A DNA stretch of 33,003 nucleotides from Alphaproteobacteria bacterium (GTDB lineage Bacteria > Pseudomonadota > Alphaproteobacteria > Caulobacterales > Hyphomonadaceae): NCBI GenBank assembly GCA_018969425.1, contig JAGWYJ010000037.1:1-33003 (forward strand), given 5' to 3'. The position numbers and the translations under genes are program-made. Positions 15,941-23,870 of this stretch are shown piece after piece; within the stretch, counting starts at the first letter, position 1, and every line of letters begins with the position of its first letter. Under the pieces are notes generated by a model. That model did not search any database, was not told the DNA's origin, and saw nothing but the letters and a program-made list of their open reading frames with translations.

Positions 15941-17042
15941 TCGACGCCTCTGCGCCATGAGCCTCAGCGGGGCGGCGTTCCTGTGTTGTCAGGCCGAAGC
16001 CTGGGGGGATGAGACGTCCTACCGAGATCTGTCGTGCCCGATGGGACAGGCCTTTCTGGAGCCTCGTCCAATCGAGCTTCAGGTTGAGAAGATACCCTTG
16101 ATGCGAGGAGATCCTTCGCGCGACCAGCTTGGCTCGCTAAGGTTTCTTGGCGGCTTCTCGCTTACAAGTCCGGATCCTCGTTTTGGGGGCTTGTCTGGGC
16201 TCGAGACGCTGGAGGATGGTCAGCTTCTCGCGGTGACTGACGAAGGGAATTTCATCTGGATTGATCTTGATGACGACAGCCTCGCGCCGAAGGCGGCGCA
16301 TCTCGCGCCATTGAGGGATGAGCGGGGAGAGGCGTTGGTCGCCAAGAGCGAGGCCGATGCAGAGGGTCTCGCGCGCGCGGGATCTCTGGTCTTCGTCTCA
16401 TTCGAAAGGCGTCATCGCGTTCTGGCGTTCGATATTGAGCGATGCGGGGCCGCCGCCCGAGGAGTGAGTGTCCTGGGGTCTGACGCCGAGGACCGTCTTC
16501 GAGAGGCTTTTGTTCGGGATGGCATACCGATCGAACCAAACTCAGGGATTGAAGCTCTCGCCGTCACGGATCAGGGGGATCTGCTGCTCGGCCTCGAGAC
16601 AAAGAGGGAAGGGCGCTCGCCTCTCTCGGCGAGACCTTTGTCCCTGCCGCCCGTATTCGACCTGGATCTGGCGCCGGGAGCGCCGGAGCTTGTGGGCCTC
16701 GACACCCTGGCGGACGCCGGAGAGCCTGGGAGGGCGCGGTTATTTTCCCTGCATCGCGGACTGAGCCGGATTCTAGGCGACATGATTGTTCTGGAGGAAA
16801 CGAGCCTCGAGCCTCTACGGGAATCCGGCGGCCGCCAGGGCGCGGCGGGATTTCGTTTGGGAGATCGACGGCGTCTCGCGGGAATGGACCTCCGGACGTC
16901 GATCGATAACTTCGAGGGACTTGCCGTTGAGCGACGATCGGACGGGTCCGTAAGGATTTATATTGTCTCTGACAACAATTTTTCCCCATCCCAAAGGACG
17001 CTGTTGATGGTGTTCGAGCTTCGCGAGGATCCGAGCCCGTAA
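15927..17042 (+). CDS. Exported esterase-like-activity-of-phytase family protein
   Basis: A 371-residue protein of the 'esterase-like activity of phytase' family, a beta-propeller fold usually exported; physiological substrates are not well defined. I place the start at GTG 15927: GGAG lies seven bases upstream, and the product then begins with [17 protein letters not shown], a plausible signal peptide cleaved near QAEAWG. A start at ATG 15957 would drop the basic n-region. Diagnostic blocks: [20 protein letters not shown] near the N-terminus, [19 protein letters not shown] in the middle, and [11 protein letters not shown] plus [20 protein letters not shown] at the C-terminus. It overlaps cobT, suggesting cotranscription, but a functional link is not evident. 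Confidence 0.85.
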   Translation: MPGVSRRLCAMSLSGAAFLCCQAEAWGDETSYRDLSCPMGQAFLEPRPIELQVEKIPLMRGDPSRDQLGSLRFLGGFSLTSPDPRFGGLSGLETLEDGQLLAVTDEGNFIWIDLDDDSLAPKAAHLAPLRDERGEALVAKSEADAEGLARAGSLVFVSFERRHRVLAFDIERCGAAARGVSVLGSDAEDRLREAFVRDGIPIEPNSGIEALAVTDQGDLLLGLETKREGRSPLSARPLSLPPVFDLDLAPGAPELVGLDTLADAGEPGRARLFSLHRGLSRILGDMIVLEETSLEPLRESGGRQGAAGFRLGDRRRLAGMDLRTSIDNFEGLAVERRSDGSVRIYIVSDNNFSPSQRTLLMVFELREDPSP

Positions 17043-17058
17043 ACGGCCAGCGCCTTTT

Positions 17059-17086
17059 CCGCCGGGCCGGAGAACCGGCCCGGCGG
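17059..17086. terminator. Perfect 12-bp hairpin between convergent genes
   Basis: CCGCCGGGCCGG (17059-17070) pairs perfectly with CCGGCCCGGCGG (17075-17086) around an AGAA loop. It sits between the phytase-esterase gene (stop 17042) and the convergent small exported protein gene (stop 17092). Four T's precede it on the plus strand (CCTTTT), giving four A's after it on the minus strand rather than a T-run, so this is a strong but atypical bidirectional barrier. Confidence 0.65.
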
Positions 17087-17091
17087 AGGGG

Positions 17092-17379
17092 TTAGTCGGT
17101 GGCTGCGAGAGTGACCGCTTCGGTCGTCCGATCAACGGTGCAGGCGAGCTTCACCTGCGCCTTTGCGGCGTCCCGACCGCGAAAGATGAACGTGAAGGTG
17201 TCGTTCGCCGCCCGGGTCAGGTCCTTATCCACGCGAGCGGACTGGACCTCGGGCTTTTGGGCGGCGATCGCCGCCTTGCAGAGTTTCTCTCCGGTTGTGA
17301 CCGAGGTCTTGGCGAGGGCCGGGCTGGAGAGCAGAAGGGCCGCGGCGGTGAGACGTACGAGGAGGGAGGAAATGTTCAT
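17092..17379 (-). CDS. Small exported protein, function unknown
   Basis: A 95-residue product with a clear signal peptide (ISSLLVRLTAAALLLSSPAL, cleavage after ALA near residue 23). The mature 72-residue part has two cysteines (about 34 and 80) that could form a disulfide in the periplasm and a mixed alpha/beta pattern: GEKLCKAAIAAQKPEV, DTFTFIFRGR, AQVKLACTVDR. I do not recognise the family; it does not fit the UrcA pattern. The ATG has GGAG six bases upstream. Its promoter carries a near-ideal operator palindrome, so it is probably tightly regulated. It follows polA on the same strand but appears to have its own transcript. Confidence 0.75.
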   Translation of the reverse strand: MNISSLLVRLTAAALLLSSPALAKTSVTTGEKLCKAAIAAQKPEVQSARVDKDLTRAANDTFTFIFRGRDAAKAQVKLACTVDRTTEAVTLAATD

Positions 17380-17418
17380 TTTGATCTCCGGACTGGATCT
17401 CTCTGACGATCCGGCTCT

Positions 17419-17447
17419 AAACTAGACACTGTCTAAATGCTGCGCAA
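17419..17447 (-). promoter_or_regulatory. Promoter with embedded operator palindrome
   Basis: On the minus strand, TTGCGC (17447-17442) and TAGTTT (17424-17419) are separated by exactly 17 bp, 40 bp upstream of the small exported protein ATG. A 13-bp perfect palindrome, TAGACACTGTCTA (17423-17435), covers the -10 edge and the spacer. The symmetry and placement are those of a repressor operator; TetR-family sites of similar sequence are common. No TetR gene lies nearby, so the regulator would be encoded elsewhere. Confidence 0.6.
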
Positions 17448-17474
17448 GCGAAGGCTTGATGCAAGCGCTAACAA

Positions 17475-17487
17475 TTCCGTTACGGAA
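17475..17487 (-). terminator. Weak terminator-like hairpin after polA
   Basis: TTCCG/CGGAA (17475-17479, 17483-17487) with a three-base loop lies about 27 bp past the polA stop on the minus strand and is followed by TTGTT. The stem is only five bp. It would separate polA from the promoter of the small exported protein gene. Confidence 0.3.
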
Positions 17488-17513
17488 AGTTGACCAAGCG
17501 TCATCGCCACAGG

Positions 17514-20372
17514 TCAGTGGGCGGCGGACCAATTCGCCGCCGCTGTCGCTTCGACCACCAGCGGCGCCTTGAGTGTGAGAGCGGGTCCTGGGGCCGCGGT
17601 CATGACGGCTTTGACCGCGTCTATGGTTTGGGCCGCCTCCGCCTCGGGCGCTTCCAGGATGAGTTCGTCGTGCACCTGAAGCAGCATTCGTCCCTTGAGG
17701 CTCTCCCGCCGGAGGGCCTCTGGAAGCCGGATCATGGCGCGCTTGATGATATCGGCGGCCGACCCCTGGAGCGGAGCATTGATAGCCTGTCGCTCGGCGA
17801 AGCTTCGTTCCGCCGCGTTTGTTGAGCGGATCTGGGGCAGCCAGCACTTCCGACCGAAAATGGTCGTCACATAGCCGTGCTCTCGGCCGAAAGCCTTCGC
17901 TTCGTCCATGTAGGTGCGGATACCGGGAAACTTCTCGAAATAGCTGCGGATGTAGGCGCCGGCTTCATCGCGTGAAATGGACAATTGCCTCGCGAGTCCG
18001 AAAGCGGAGATCCCGTAGATGATCCCGAAATTGATGGCCTTGGCGCGCCGTCGGATCATCGGATCCATCCCCTCGATCGGAACCCCGAACATCTCGCTGG
18101 CGGTGAGGGCGTGGATATCGACCCCGCGACGGAAGGCGTCCCTCAGTGACGGTATGTCGGCGACATGGGCGAGCAGGCGAAGCTCGATCTGGGAGTAGTC
18201 GGCGGAGATGAGAACATGGCCAGGCGCCGCGATGAACGCCTCTCGAATCTTCCGTCCCTCCTCGGTGCGCACGGGAATATTCTGAAGGTTAGGATCGGTT
18301 GACGACAGACGACCCGTTTGGGCGCCGACCAGAGAATATGAGGTGTGAACCCGTCCGGTCGTAGATGAGATCGCATCCCGTAGAGTCTCGGTGTATGTCG
18401 AACGAAGCTTGGCGAGGGTTCGCCAGTCGAGCAGGACACGCGGCAGGGCGTGCCCGGCTGCGGCCAGATCCTCCAGCGTTTCGGCCCCCGTCGACCACGC
18501 GCCTGTCTTGGTCTTCTTCGCGCCCGCCGCATCTGCGAGCCCCATCTCATCAAAGAGGATATCCCCGAGCTGTTTGGGGCTGGCGAGGTTGAACGGTCTC
18601 CCAGCCAGCTGGTGCGCCTCCGATTCGAGCGCTCCCATGCGCTGGGCGAACTCGCCGGACAGACGCGACAGCTGGGATCGGTCAACAAGGATGCCCGCCA
18701 GCTCCATGTCAGCTACGATCGCCGCCAGGGGACGATCCTGCGTTTCATAGACGGTGAGAACGCCCTGAGCGCTCAGCTTCGGTCGGAGCAGACGCCAGAG
18801 CCGGAGCGTTACATCCGCGTCCTCCGCCGCATAGCGTGTCGCTTCTCCCAGCGGGACGGCGTCGAATGAAATCTGCGATTTGCCTGTGCCTGCCACGTCC
18901 TTGAAGGCGATGGGCTTATGGCCGAGATGGAGTTCGCTGAGCTCGTCCATGCCGTGTCCGTGGCGGCCTGCATCCAGAACAAAGGACATCAGCATCGTGT
19001 CGTCGACTGGCGAAACCCGTATGCCGACACGGCTCAAAACACACAGATCGTACTTGATGTTCTGACCGATTTTGAGGACGGTTTCGTCCTCCAGAAGCGG
19101 CTTGAGGACGGCGATCGCCGTTTCCATTTCGATCTGCTGGGGATGCTCGCCCGACAGCAGATCTCCTCCGCCTCCATGTCCGAGCGGAATATAGCACGCC
19201 TGATTTGGAGCGAGGGCGAGCGAGACCCCGACGAGACGGGCGCCGGTTGCGTTGAGGCTGTCTGTTTCGGTATCGACGGCCACATGACCCTGCGCTCGTG
19301 CAGCCGCAACCCAGAAGCGCAGCTTCTCCTCTGTGACAACCGTTTCATAGGCCTCCAGGCGGAACGGCTCGATCGGCGGATCCGGAGGCGACATAGCCTG
19401 TGCGGAAGGATTGCGGGCGGCTTCGGCGGTCTTCGTACCGATCGGCGCGCCGTTCGCCTTAACGATCATCTCCCCGCCCAGTCGCTCCGAGACCCGGCGA
19501 GCCAGCGTTCGAAATTCCATCTGATGGCAGAAGGCCATCAGTGTCGTCGGATCCGGATCCGTGACCCCCAGTGCTTCGAGGGGCGTTTCGACCGGCACAT
19601 CTGTCTTGAGGGTCACCAGGATCTTGGACAAGCGCGCCTTGTCGGCGTGTTCGATGAGGCTTTCCCTTCGCTTGGGCTGCTTGATTTCGCTGGCGCGTTC
19701 CAGAAGCGTCTCAAGGCTTCCAAACTCCTGTATCAGCTGCGCGGCAGTCTTGATCCCGATACCGGGAACACCGGGAATGTTATCGACGCTGTCTCCGCAT
19801 AAGGCCTGGACATCGATCACCCGCTCGGGACGCACGCCGAATTTTTCCTCCACCTCGGGCGCGCGAATCTGGCGGTCTTTCATCGTGTCGAGCAGTCGGA
19901 CCTTTTCGGACACGAGCTGCATGAGATCCTTGTCCGAGGACACGATGGACACACGCGCCCCCAGGGCCTCAGCCTGTCGGGCATATGTGGCGATAAGGTC
20001 GTCCGCCTCATAGCCGGTCATTTCGAGAGCAGGTGTTCCGAACGCGATCGCCGCGTCGCGAACAAGAGGAAACTGGGGCACCAGCTCGGCTGGAGGGTCG
20101 GGCCGGTGCGCCTTGTACTGATCATAGAGTTCGTTTCGAAAGGTGATTGCGGACTTGTCGAACACGCATGCCAGATGCGTCGGCTCATCATCCGCCTTGA
20201 GATCCTCAAGCAGCTTCCAGAGCATGTTGCAGAAGCCGGAGACGGCCCCGATCGGCAGGCCGTCGGATTTGCGCGTCAGGGGAGGCAGGGCGTGAAAGGC
20301 CCTGAAGATGTAGCCTGACGCATCAACCAGGTAGAGATGGCTGGTCTCATCAACCGGACGGGTCACAGGCAT
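17514..20372 (-). CDS. polA: DNA polymerase I
   Basis: PolA, 952 residues, fills gaps, removes RNA primers and acts in repair. All three domains are present. The 5'-3' exonuclease (1-290) shows VDASGYIFRAFHA, YEADDLIATYA and SSDKDLMQLV. The 3'-5' proofreading domain (about 335-535) keeps Asp367 and Glu369 in AVDTETD, KIGQNIKYD and YAAEDADV, so proofreading looks intact. The polymerase domain (about 550-952) has motif A SADYSQIELR with Asp725, the O-helix RRRAKAINFGIIYG (Arg774, Lys778, Phe782, Tyr786) and motif C HDELILE (His901, Asp902). The ATG has GGAG eight bases upstream. The 5' leader carries a nine-base G/C homopolymer. Confidence 0.98.
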   Translation of the reverse strand: MPVTRPVDETSHLYLVDASGYIFRAFHALPPLTRKSDGLPIGAVSGFCNMLWKLLEDLKADDEPTHLACVFDKSAITFRNELYDQYKAHRPDPPAELVPQFPLVRDAAIAFGTPALEMTGYEADDLIATYARQAEALGARVSIVSSDKDLMQLVSEKVRLLDTMKDRQIRAPEVEEKFGVRPERVIDVQALCGDSVDNIPGVPGIGIKTAAQLIQEFGSLETLLERASEIKQPKRRESLIEHADKARLSKILVTLKTDVPVETPLEALGVTDPDPTTLMAFCHQMEFRTLARRVSERLGGEMIVKANGAPIGTKTAEAARNPSAQAMSPPDPPIEPFRLEAYETVVTEEKLRFWVAAARAQGHVAVDTETDSLNATGARLVGVSLALAPNQACYIPLGHGGGGDLLSGEHPQQIEMETAIAVLKPLLEDETVLKIGQNIKYDLCVLSRVGIRVSPVDDTMLMSFVLDAGRHGHGMDELSELHLGHKPIAFKDVAGTGKSQISFDAVPLGEATRYAAEDADVTLRLWRLLRPKLSAQGVLTVYETQDRPLAAIVADMELAGILVDRSQLSRLSGEFAQRMGALESEAHQLAGRPFNLASPKQLGDILFDEMGLADAAGAKKTKTGAWSTGAETLEDLAAAGHALPRVLLDWRTLAKLRSTYTETLRDAISSTTGRVHTSYSLVGAQTGRLSSTDPNLQNIPVRTEEGRKIREAFIAAPGHVLISADYSQIELRLLAHVADIPSLRDAFRRGVDIHALTASEMFGVPIEGMDPMIRRRAKAINFGIIYGISAFGLARQLSISRDEAGAYIRSYFEKFPGIRTYMDEAKAFGREHGYVTTIFGRKCWLPQIRSTNAAERSFAERQAINAPLQGSAADIIKRAMIRLPEALRRESLKGRMLLQVHDELILEAPEAEAAQTIDAVKAVMTAAPGPALTLKAPLVVEATAAANWSAAH

Positions 20373-20452
20373 GCCGACAGCTCCGCGCAGTCCATGAGGC
20401 GTTGTTCAGGCGTGTGCGTTATCAGGCCTCGGGGCAAACGGCCAGCGGGGGG

Positions 20453-20473
20453 GGGCGGACCCCTTTTCCGCCC
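20453..20473 (-). terminator. Hairpin directly after the SGNH gene
   Basis: GGGCGGA (20453-20459) and TCCGCCC (20467-20473) form a seven-bp perfect stem with a seven-base loop, starting at the base next to the SGNH hydrolase stop codon. On the minus strand it is followed by a run of C's rather than T's, so intrinsic termination is doubtful. The stem includes part of the nine-G run at 20447-20455. Confidence 0.4.
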
Positions 20474-21178
20474 TCAGCAGCCCCGCGCCCGGCTTTCCTG
20501 TCCGGCGTTAAGCGCCTCCTTCACGACGGGGGTCCAGAGGGCGTAACCGGCGGGCGTCATGTGAAGGTTGTCGGCCACAAAGATGTCCTTCGGGGCGCCT
20601 TCCGGCGTCATCATCACATCAACCACATCGATATAGGCCAGGTCCCTTCGAGTTCGGGCGAGCTCGGCGACCATCTCGTTCAGTCGGGTCTGAGCGGGCA
20701 GCTGAGCCAGTCTGAGTTTCGACGGCTTGGCTGAGATGAACCAAACCGGAGTATCCCCCAACGCCTTTTTCTTCAGGTCCATGAACGTTCTGAAATCGGC
20801 GAAGACCGCTTCCGGCGACTTGCCGGCGTTGAGGTCGTTTTCTCCCGCGTAGAAAACGATTTCCCGGGGTTCATAAGGAGCTGCGACCCTCGAAAAGAAA
20901 TGATTGACGTCGGCTATCGTCGATCCGCCGAAACCGCGATTGATCACGCGCCGTTCGGGAAAATCCTGCGCCAGGCTTGACCAGAAGCGGATGGAGGAAG
21001 AGCCGACGAACAGTGTCGCGCATCGGATAGGGGGCTGAGCTGCATCGGCCTGTTCAAAAGCCGCGATGGCGCTCTCGAAGGGATTGGGAGCCGAGGGCGC
21101 CTGAGGTGGGGCGGAGGCGCATGCCGCCGCTAACAGGCAGGCGAAGCTCGCAGCCACGGTTAAACGTAAGGCGATCAT
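20474..21178 (-). CDS. SGNH/GDSL-family hydrolase lipoprotein
   Basis: A 234-residue esterase-type hydrolase. From ATG 21178 (GGGAG six bases upstream) the product starts MIALRLTVAASFACLLAAAC, with a lipobox LAAAC and Cys20 as the lipidation site, so it is probably a membrane-anchored periplasmic lipoprotein. An upstream in-frame ATG at 21193 would add five residues. SGNH blocks: nucleophile Ser in LFVGSSSIRFW, Gly in NRGFGGS, Asn in YAGENDL and His in DNLHMTPAGY. The substrate is unknown. It ends 101 bp before polA on the same strand. Confidence 0.88.
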   Translation of the reverse strand: MIALRLTVAASFACLLAAACASAPPQAPSAPNPFESAIAAFEQADAAQPPIRCATLFVGSSSIRFWSSLAQDFPERRVINRGFGGSTIADVNHFFSRVAAPYEPREIVFYAGENDLNAGKSPEAVFADFRTFMDLKKKALGDTPVWFISAKPSKLRLAQLPAQTRLNEMVAELARTRRDLAYIDVVDVMMTPEGAPKDIFVADNLHMTPAGYALWTPVVKEALNAGQESRARGC

Positions 21179-21225
21179 GGAGCGCTCCCGCATATAACTG
21201 GTCGGGGCAGACTAACGACGACCGG

Positions 21226-21264
21226 CAGAAAGACAATCGGGCCGCTTCGCGTCTCGCAAGCCCG
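21226..21264 (-). terminator. Terminator of the TonB-receptor gene
   Basis: Between the receptor stop (21287) and the SGNH start, the minus strand can fold CGGGCTTGCG/CGCGAAGCGGCCCG (21264-21238) into an imperfect stem with a short loop, followed by ATTGTCTTTCTG (21237-21226). A GC-rich stem followed by a T-rich tract is the usual intrinsic terminator form, although bulges and interrupted T's lower confidence. Confidence 0.5.
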
Positions 21265-21286
21265 GTGATCGTTGCCGGGGAGGGAC

Positions 21287-23410
21287 TTAGAACTCACGTC
21301 TCAGCACGAGTTTGACGCTTCTTGGATGAACAGGGTGGAAGTGGATGTCTTCGACCGGAGCGGCTTCCCCGAGAAGGCGGCTTTCGTAGAAATACGTGAT
21401 GTCGTTGTCCCTGGAATCGAGGAGATTGAGGATATCCAATCCGACCTCGAATGAGCCGAGGTCTCTCGAGACTCCAAGATTGACGATGGTCGTAGGCTCA
21501 GAGGTCTGGTCTCCTGTTTCGACCAGAACAGCTGCTCCCAGATGACGAACCCTCAGGCTTCCCTCCCAGCCATCGTCCAGCACGACAGTCGCTCCCGCCA
21601 TGCCGACAAACTCCACCGAATTAGGAACACGGTTTTGATCCGGAGGCGCATCCCGAAAGCGCGCGTGCGACCAGGCGGCGGTGGCGTCGAATACGAGCCA
21701 GTCACGGGGCTGCCAGAAGGAGCTGATTTCAAGCCCTGACCGGCGAGTTCCTGCGCTGGGTTCGGATGTCCCCGCGTCGCCGACAAATATTGATTCGCTG
21801 TCCAGTTCGAGGCTGAACGCTGTCGCCGAGATGTTGAAGCGGGACGAAGGTTCGAAGCGAAATCCGACCTCTCCTCCCTGAGCATCCACAAACAGGTCGA
21901 CCGGATCGGCGCTTTCGCCGGTGACCGGGTCGACGGTCAGAGCGACCCCTCGCGGGTCGTTGGTGTGAAATCCGCGGCCATAGCTTGCATAGAGTTCAAG
22001 GCCTTCGCTGATCCGATAGGCGAGGGAGGCCTTCGGGCTCAGGCGTGTCCTGGATCCGTCCCCGGAATTGGCCGGCTGGAGAGCCGTCACATCGAAGGCG
22101 ACAAGGTCGGCGCGCGCGCCAAGCGTTGTTCGAAGGCGGCCCGTCCAGTGCAAAGTGAGGTCGGCCCATACATCGGCGGCCGTGACATCAGCCTGATCGT
22201 TCCGGATCGTGCCTGTCCGCATCCGAGCTGTGGTTTTGTAGAGTGCCACCTCGTCGATGACGTCGGTGTGAGCGTCAGCCCCAATTCGCGTTCGTGCATT
22301 GATCCCGGCCAACCGGCCTTCAGTCTCGGCATGGCCGCGGACACCCCATGACCATCGATCGTCGACCTGAACGACCTGATCGCCTTCGACCGGGTCGATA
22401 AAGAAGGTGGGATTTCCATAGAGGTTGAGATCATAGGACTGGACATAGGCGAGGAGCCCCGCCCGCTCCCACTCGAGACTTCCCGAGAGAATGGTTCGGG
22501 AGGTGTCGCCGCCCAAAGTGGGATCAAGGGAGCCGAAGCGTCCGATCAGCCCGCTTGAGACCGCCCTCAGGGGGATCTGGTCTGTTGCAAACCATGAATT
22601 ATCGTAATGCATGACGCTGGCCCGAGCCCGTGCGCCCGCAAATTCCCCTGTCGCCTTGAGGAAGCCGGAAAATTTCCGGAGCTTCTCAGGCCGGTCGAAC
22701 GGTCCGTCCCCGCCTTCATACTGAAGGGCGTAGAGAAGGTCTCCGGTCTCCCCTGTCTCAAGGGAGTCTGCAAGGACGGCGCGGTACTCACCGTCCGTGG
22801 TGACATCGAGGCCTAAAAAACCTTCGTCCAGTCGATCATAGGTCGTGAAACGGGCGGCGCCTGCTGCCGAGTAATCGCCCTCATCGGCGTAGTGGACGCC
22901 CTTTCTGAATTCCACCGATCGGATAATCTCGGGAATGAGAAAGTTGATGTCCAGATAGCCGCTCATGTGGGCGTGCGATCGCAGGTTCAGGGGCGTTCCG
23001 TCGAACGAGCCGGCGAAGTCCGTGCCATGATCGAGGTTGAACCCCCGGAGAAAATACTGGTTCGCCTTGCCGCCGCCTGAGTGCTGTGTCGCCGCCATGC
23101 CCGGAATGACCTCGACCAGCTCGCCGGCTCTGAGAAGCGGTCTCGTTTCGAAATCCGAGTATCCGACGACCCCTTCCGAAGCGGCCTGGGCCTCTCCCGT
23201 CAGTCGGGTGGCTCGGCCCCAGACATAGACGGTCTCCTCCCCCGCCGGCGCGGTCGGCTCCTGATTCTGGGGCCCGCTCGTCGTCTCCGGCGTGGCGCCT
23301 CCTCCGCCGGCAGGCGGCGTCTGGGCGAATGTCGGGGCACCGAGGCTCAACAGCGCGACTAGAGCGGCGGCTCCCGGCGCCGTGCGTCGGGCCGACAATC
23401 GTCTGATCAT
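21287..23410 (-). CDS. TonB-dependent outer-membrane receptor
   Basis: A 707-residue TonB-dependent receptor. The signal peptide is RRTAPGAAALVALLSLGAPTFAQ. A possible TonB box, EETVYVWGR, lies near 58-66. The plug domain (about 80-200) shows VEVIPGMAATQHSGGGKANQYFLRGF split over conserved plug positions and PEIIRSVEFRKG. The remainder is a 22-strand barrel rich in alternating residues, ending in a C-terminal Phe (KLVLRREF), as needed for Bam recognition. No substrate can be assigned: no adjacent transporter, siderophore or vitamin gene, no Fur box and no B12 riboswitch. AGGAG sits eight bases from the ATG. The leader has a G8 run and 7-bp direct repeats. Confidence 0.92.
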   Translation of the reverse strand: MIRRLSARRTAPGAAALVALLSLGAPTFAQTPPAGGGGATPETTSGPQNQEPTAPAGEETVYVWGRATRLTGEAQAASEGVVGYSDFETRPLLRAGELVEVIPGMAATQHSGGGKANQYFLRGFNLDHGTDFAGSFDGTPLNLRSHAHMSGYLDINFLIPEIIRSVEFRKGVHYADEGDYSAAGAARFTTYDRLDEGFLGLDVTTDGEYRAVLADSLETGETGDLLYALQYEGGDGPFDRPEKLRKFSGFLKATGEFAGARARASVMHYDNSWFATDQIPLRAVSSGLIGRFGSLDPTLGGDTSRTILSGSLEWERAGLLAYVQSYDLNLYGNPTFFIDPVEGDQVVQVDDRWSWGVRGHAETEGRLAGINARTRIGADAHTDVIDEVALYKTTARMRTGTIRNDQADVTAADVWADLTLHWTGRLRTTLGARADLVAFDVTALQPANSGDGSRTRLSPKASLAYRISEGLELYASYGRGFHTNDPRGVALTVDPVTGESADPVDLFVDAQGGEVGFRFEPSSRFNISATAFSLELDSESIFVGDAGTSEPSAGTRRSGLEISSFWQPRDWLVFDATAAWSHARFRDAPPDQNRVPNSVEFVGMAGATVVLDDGWEGSLRVRHLGAAVLVETGDQTSEPTTIVNLGVSRDLGSFEVGLDILNLLDSRDNDITYFYESRLLGEAAPVEDIHFHPVHPRSVKLVLRREF

Positions 23411-23534
23411 GATCCGATCTCCTGCGAGGGCGATCGCCCCCCCCTCATCGGACTGGTCGACACGCCCCTCGCGCGCGGACTGAATCCTCGCGGGACCATC
23501 CCTCCATCTGGACGGATGTGACAGGTGAATTACC

Positions 23535-23554
23535 GTTACAGTGAATGGTTACAG
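23535..23554. promoter_or_regulatory. 7-bp direct repeats upstream of the TonB receptor
   Basis: GTTACAG occurs at 23535-23541 and 23548-23554, a 13-bp period, about 125 bp upstream of the receptor ATG. On the receptor strand this reads CTGTAAC twice. The spacing differs from the 11 bp of a Pho box, so I do not assign it. GTTAGGCTTAAC next to it (23558-23569) has GTTA/TAAC symmetry. The 170-bp gap 23411-23580 otherwise holds only a C8 run (23437-23444). Confidence 0.4.
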
Positions 23555-23580
23555 AGGGTTAGGCTTAACGCGTCGCCACG

Positions 23581-23772
23581 TTACCGACTGTCCGCCGCCC
23601 CGCCCTTGAGAACAAATACCCGATCGCAGTACTTGCATTCGACCTGGTCGTTCTCAGCCATATCGTACCAGACTTTGGGATGACCGAGGGTTCCGCCGCC
23701 ATCGCACGCCACTTTGCGCGTCGTCACGATGACTTTCTCAGGGTTTTCGACGTACCAGGCCGGGTCGGTCAT
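23581..23772 (-). CDS. NDUFS6-like zinc-finger protein
   Basis: A 63-residue zinc-finger protein (zf-CHCC family), the bacterial counterpart of mitochondrial complex I subunit NDUFS6, found as an accessory component in alphaproteobacteria. The zinc ligands are Cys23, His31, Cys46 and Cys49, within VACDGGGTLGHPKVW and VECKYCDRVFVL. The length is typical of the alphaproteobacterial form. The ATG has GAGGG six bases upstream. It is divergent from the ABC ATPase gene with 98 bp between. It is not near a nuo operon in this window. A complex I role is by family inference. Confidence 0.9.
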   Translation of the reverse strand: MTDPAWYVENPEKVIVTTRKVACDGGGTLGHPKVWYDMAENDQVECKYCDRVFVLKGGAADSR

Positions 23773-23870
23773 GTCGCGCCCTCTTTGCGAGTTGCCGGAA
23801 GAGCCTTACCTAGGAGTGCGCTGGCGGGTCCGTCAATCGGCGCGAGGCTCGACTCAACGAGGGACTCATC

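Noticed and set aside
18918-19802. A 294-residue open frame opposite polA
   Set aside because: Antisense shadow of polA with no recognisable domain or translation signal.
23535-23554. Pho box upstream of the TonB receptor
   Set aside because: The repeats resemble half-sites loosely, but the period is 13 bp instead of 11 and the sequence is GTTACAG rather than a CTGTCAT form.
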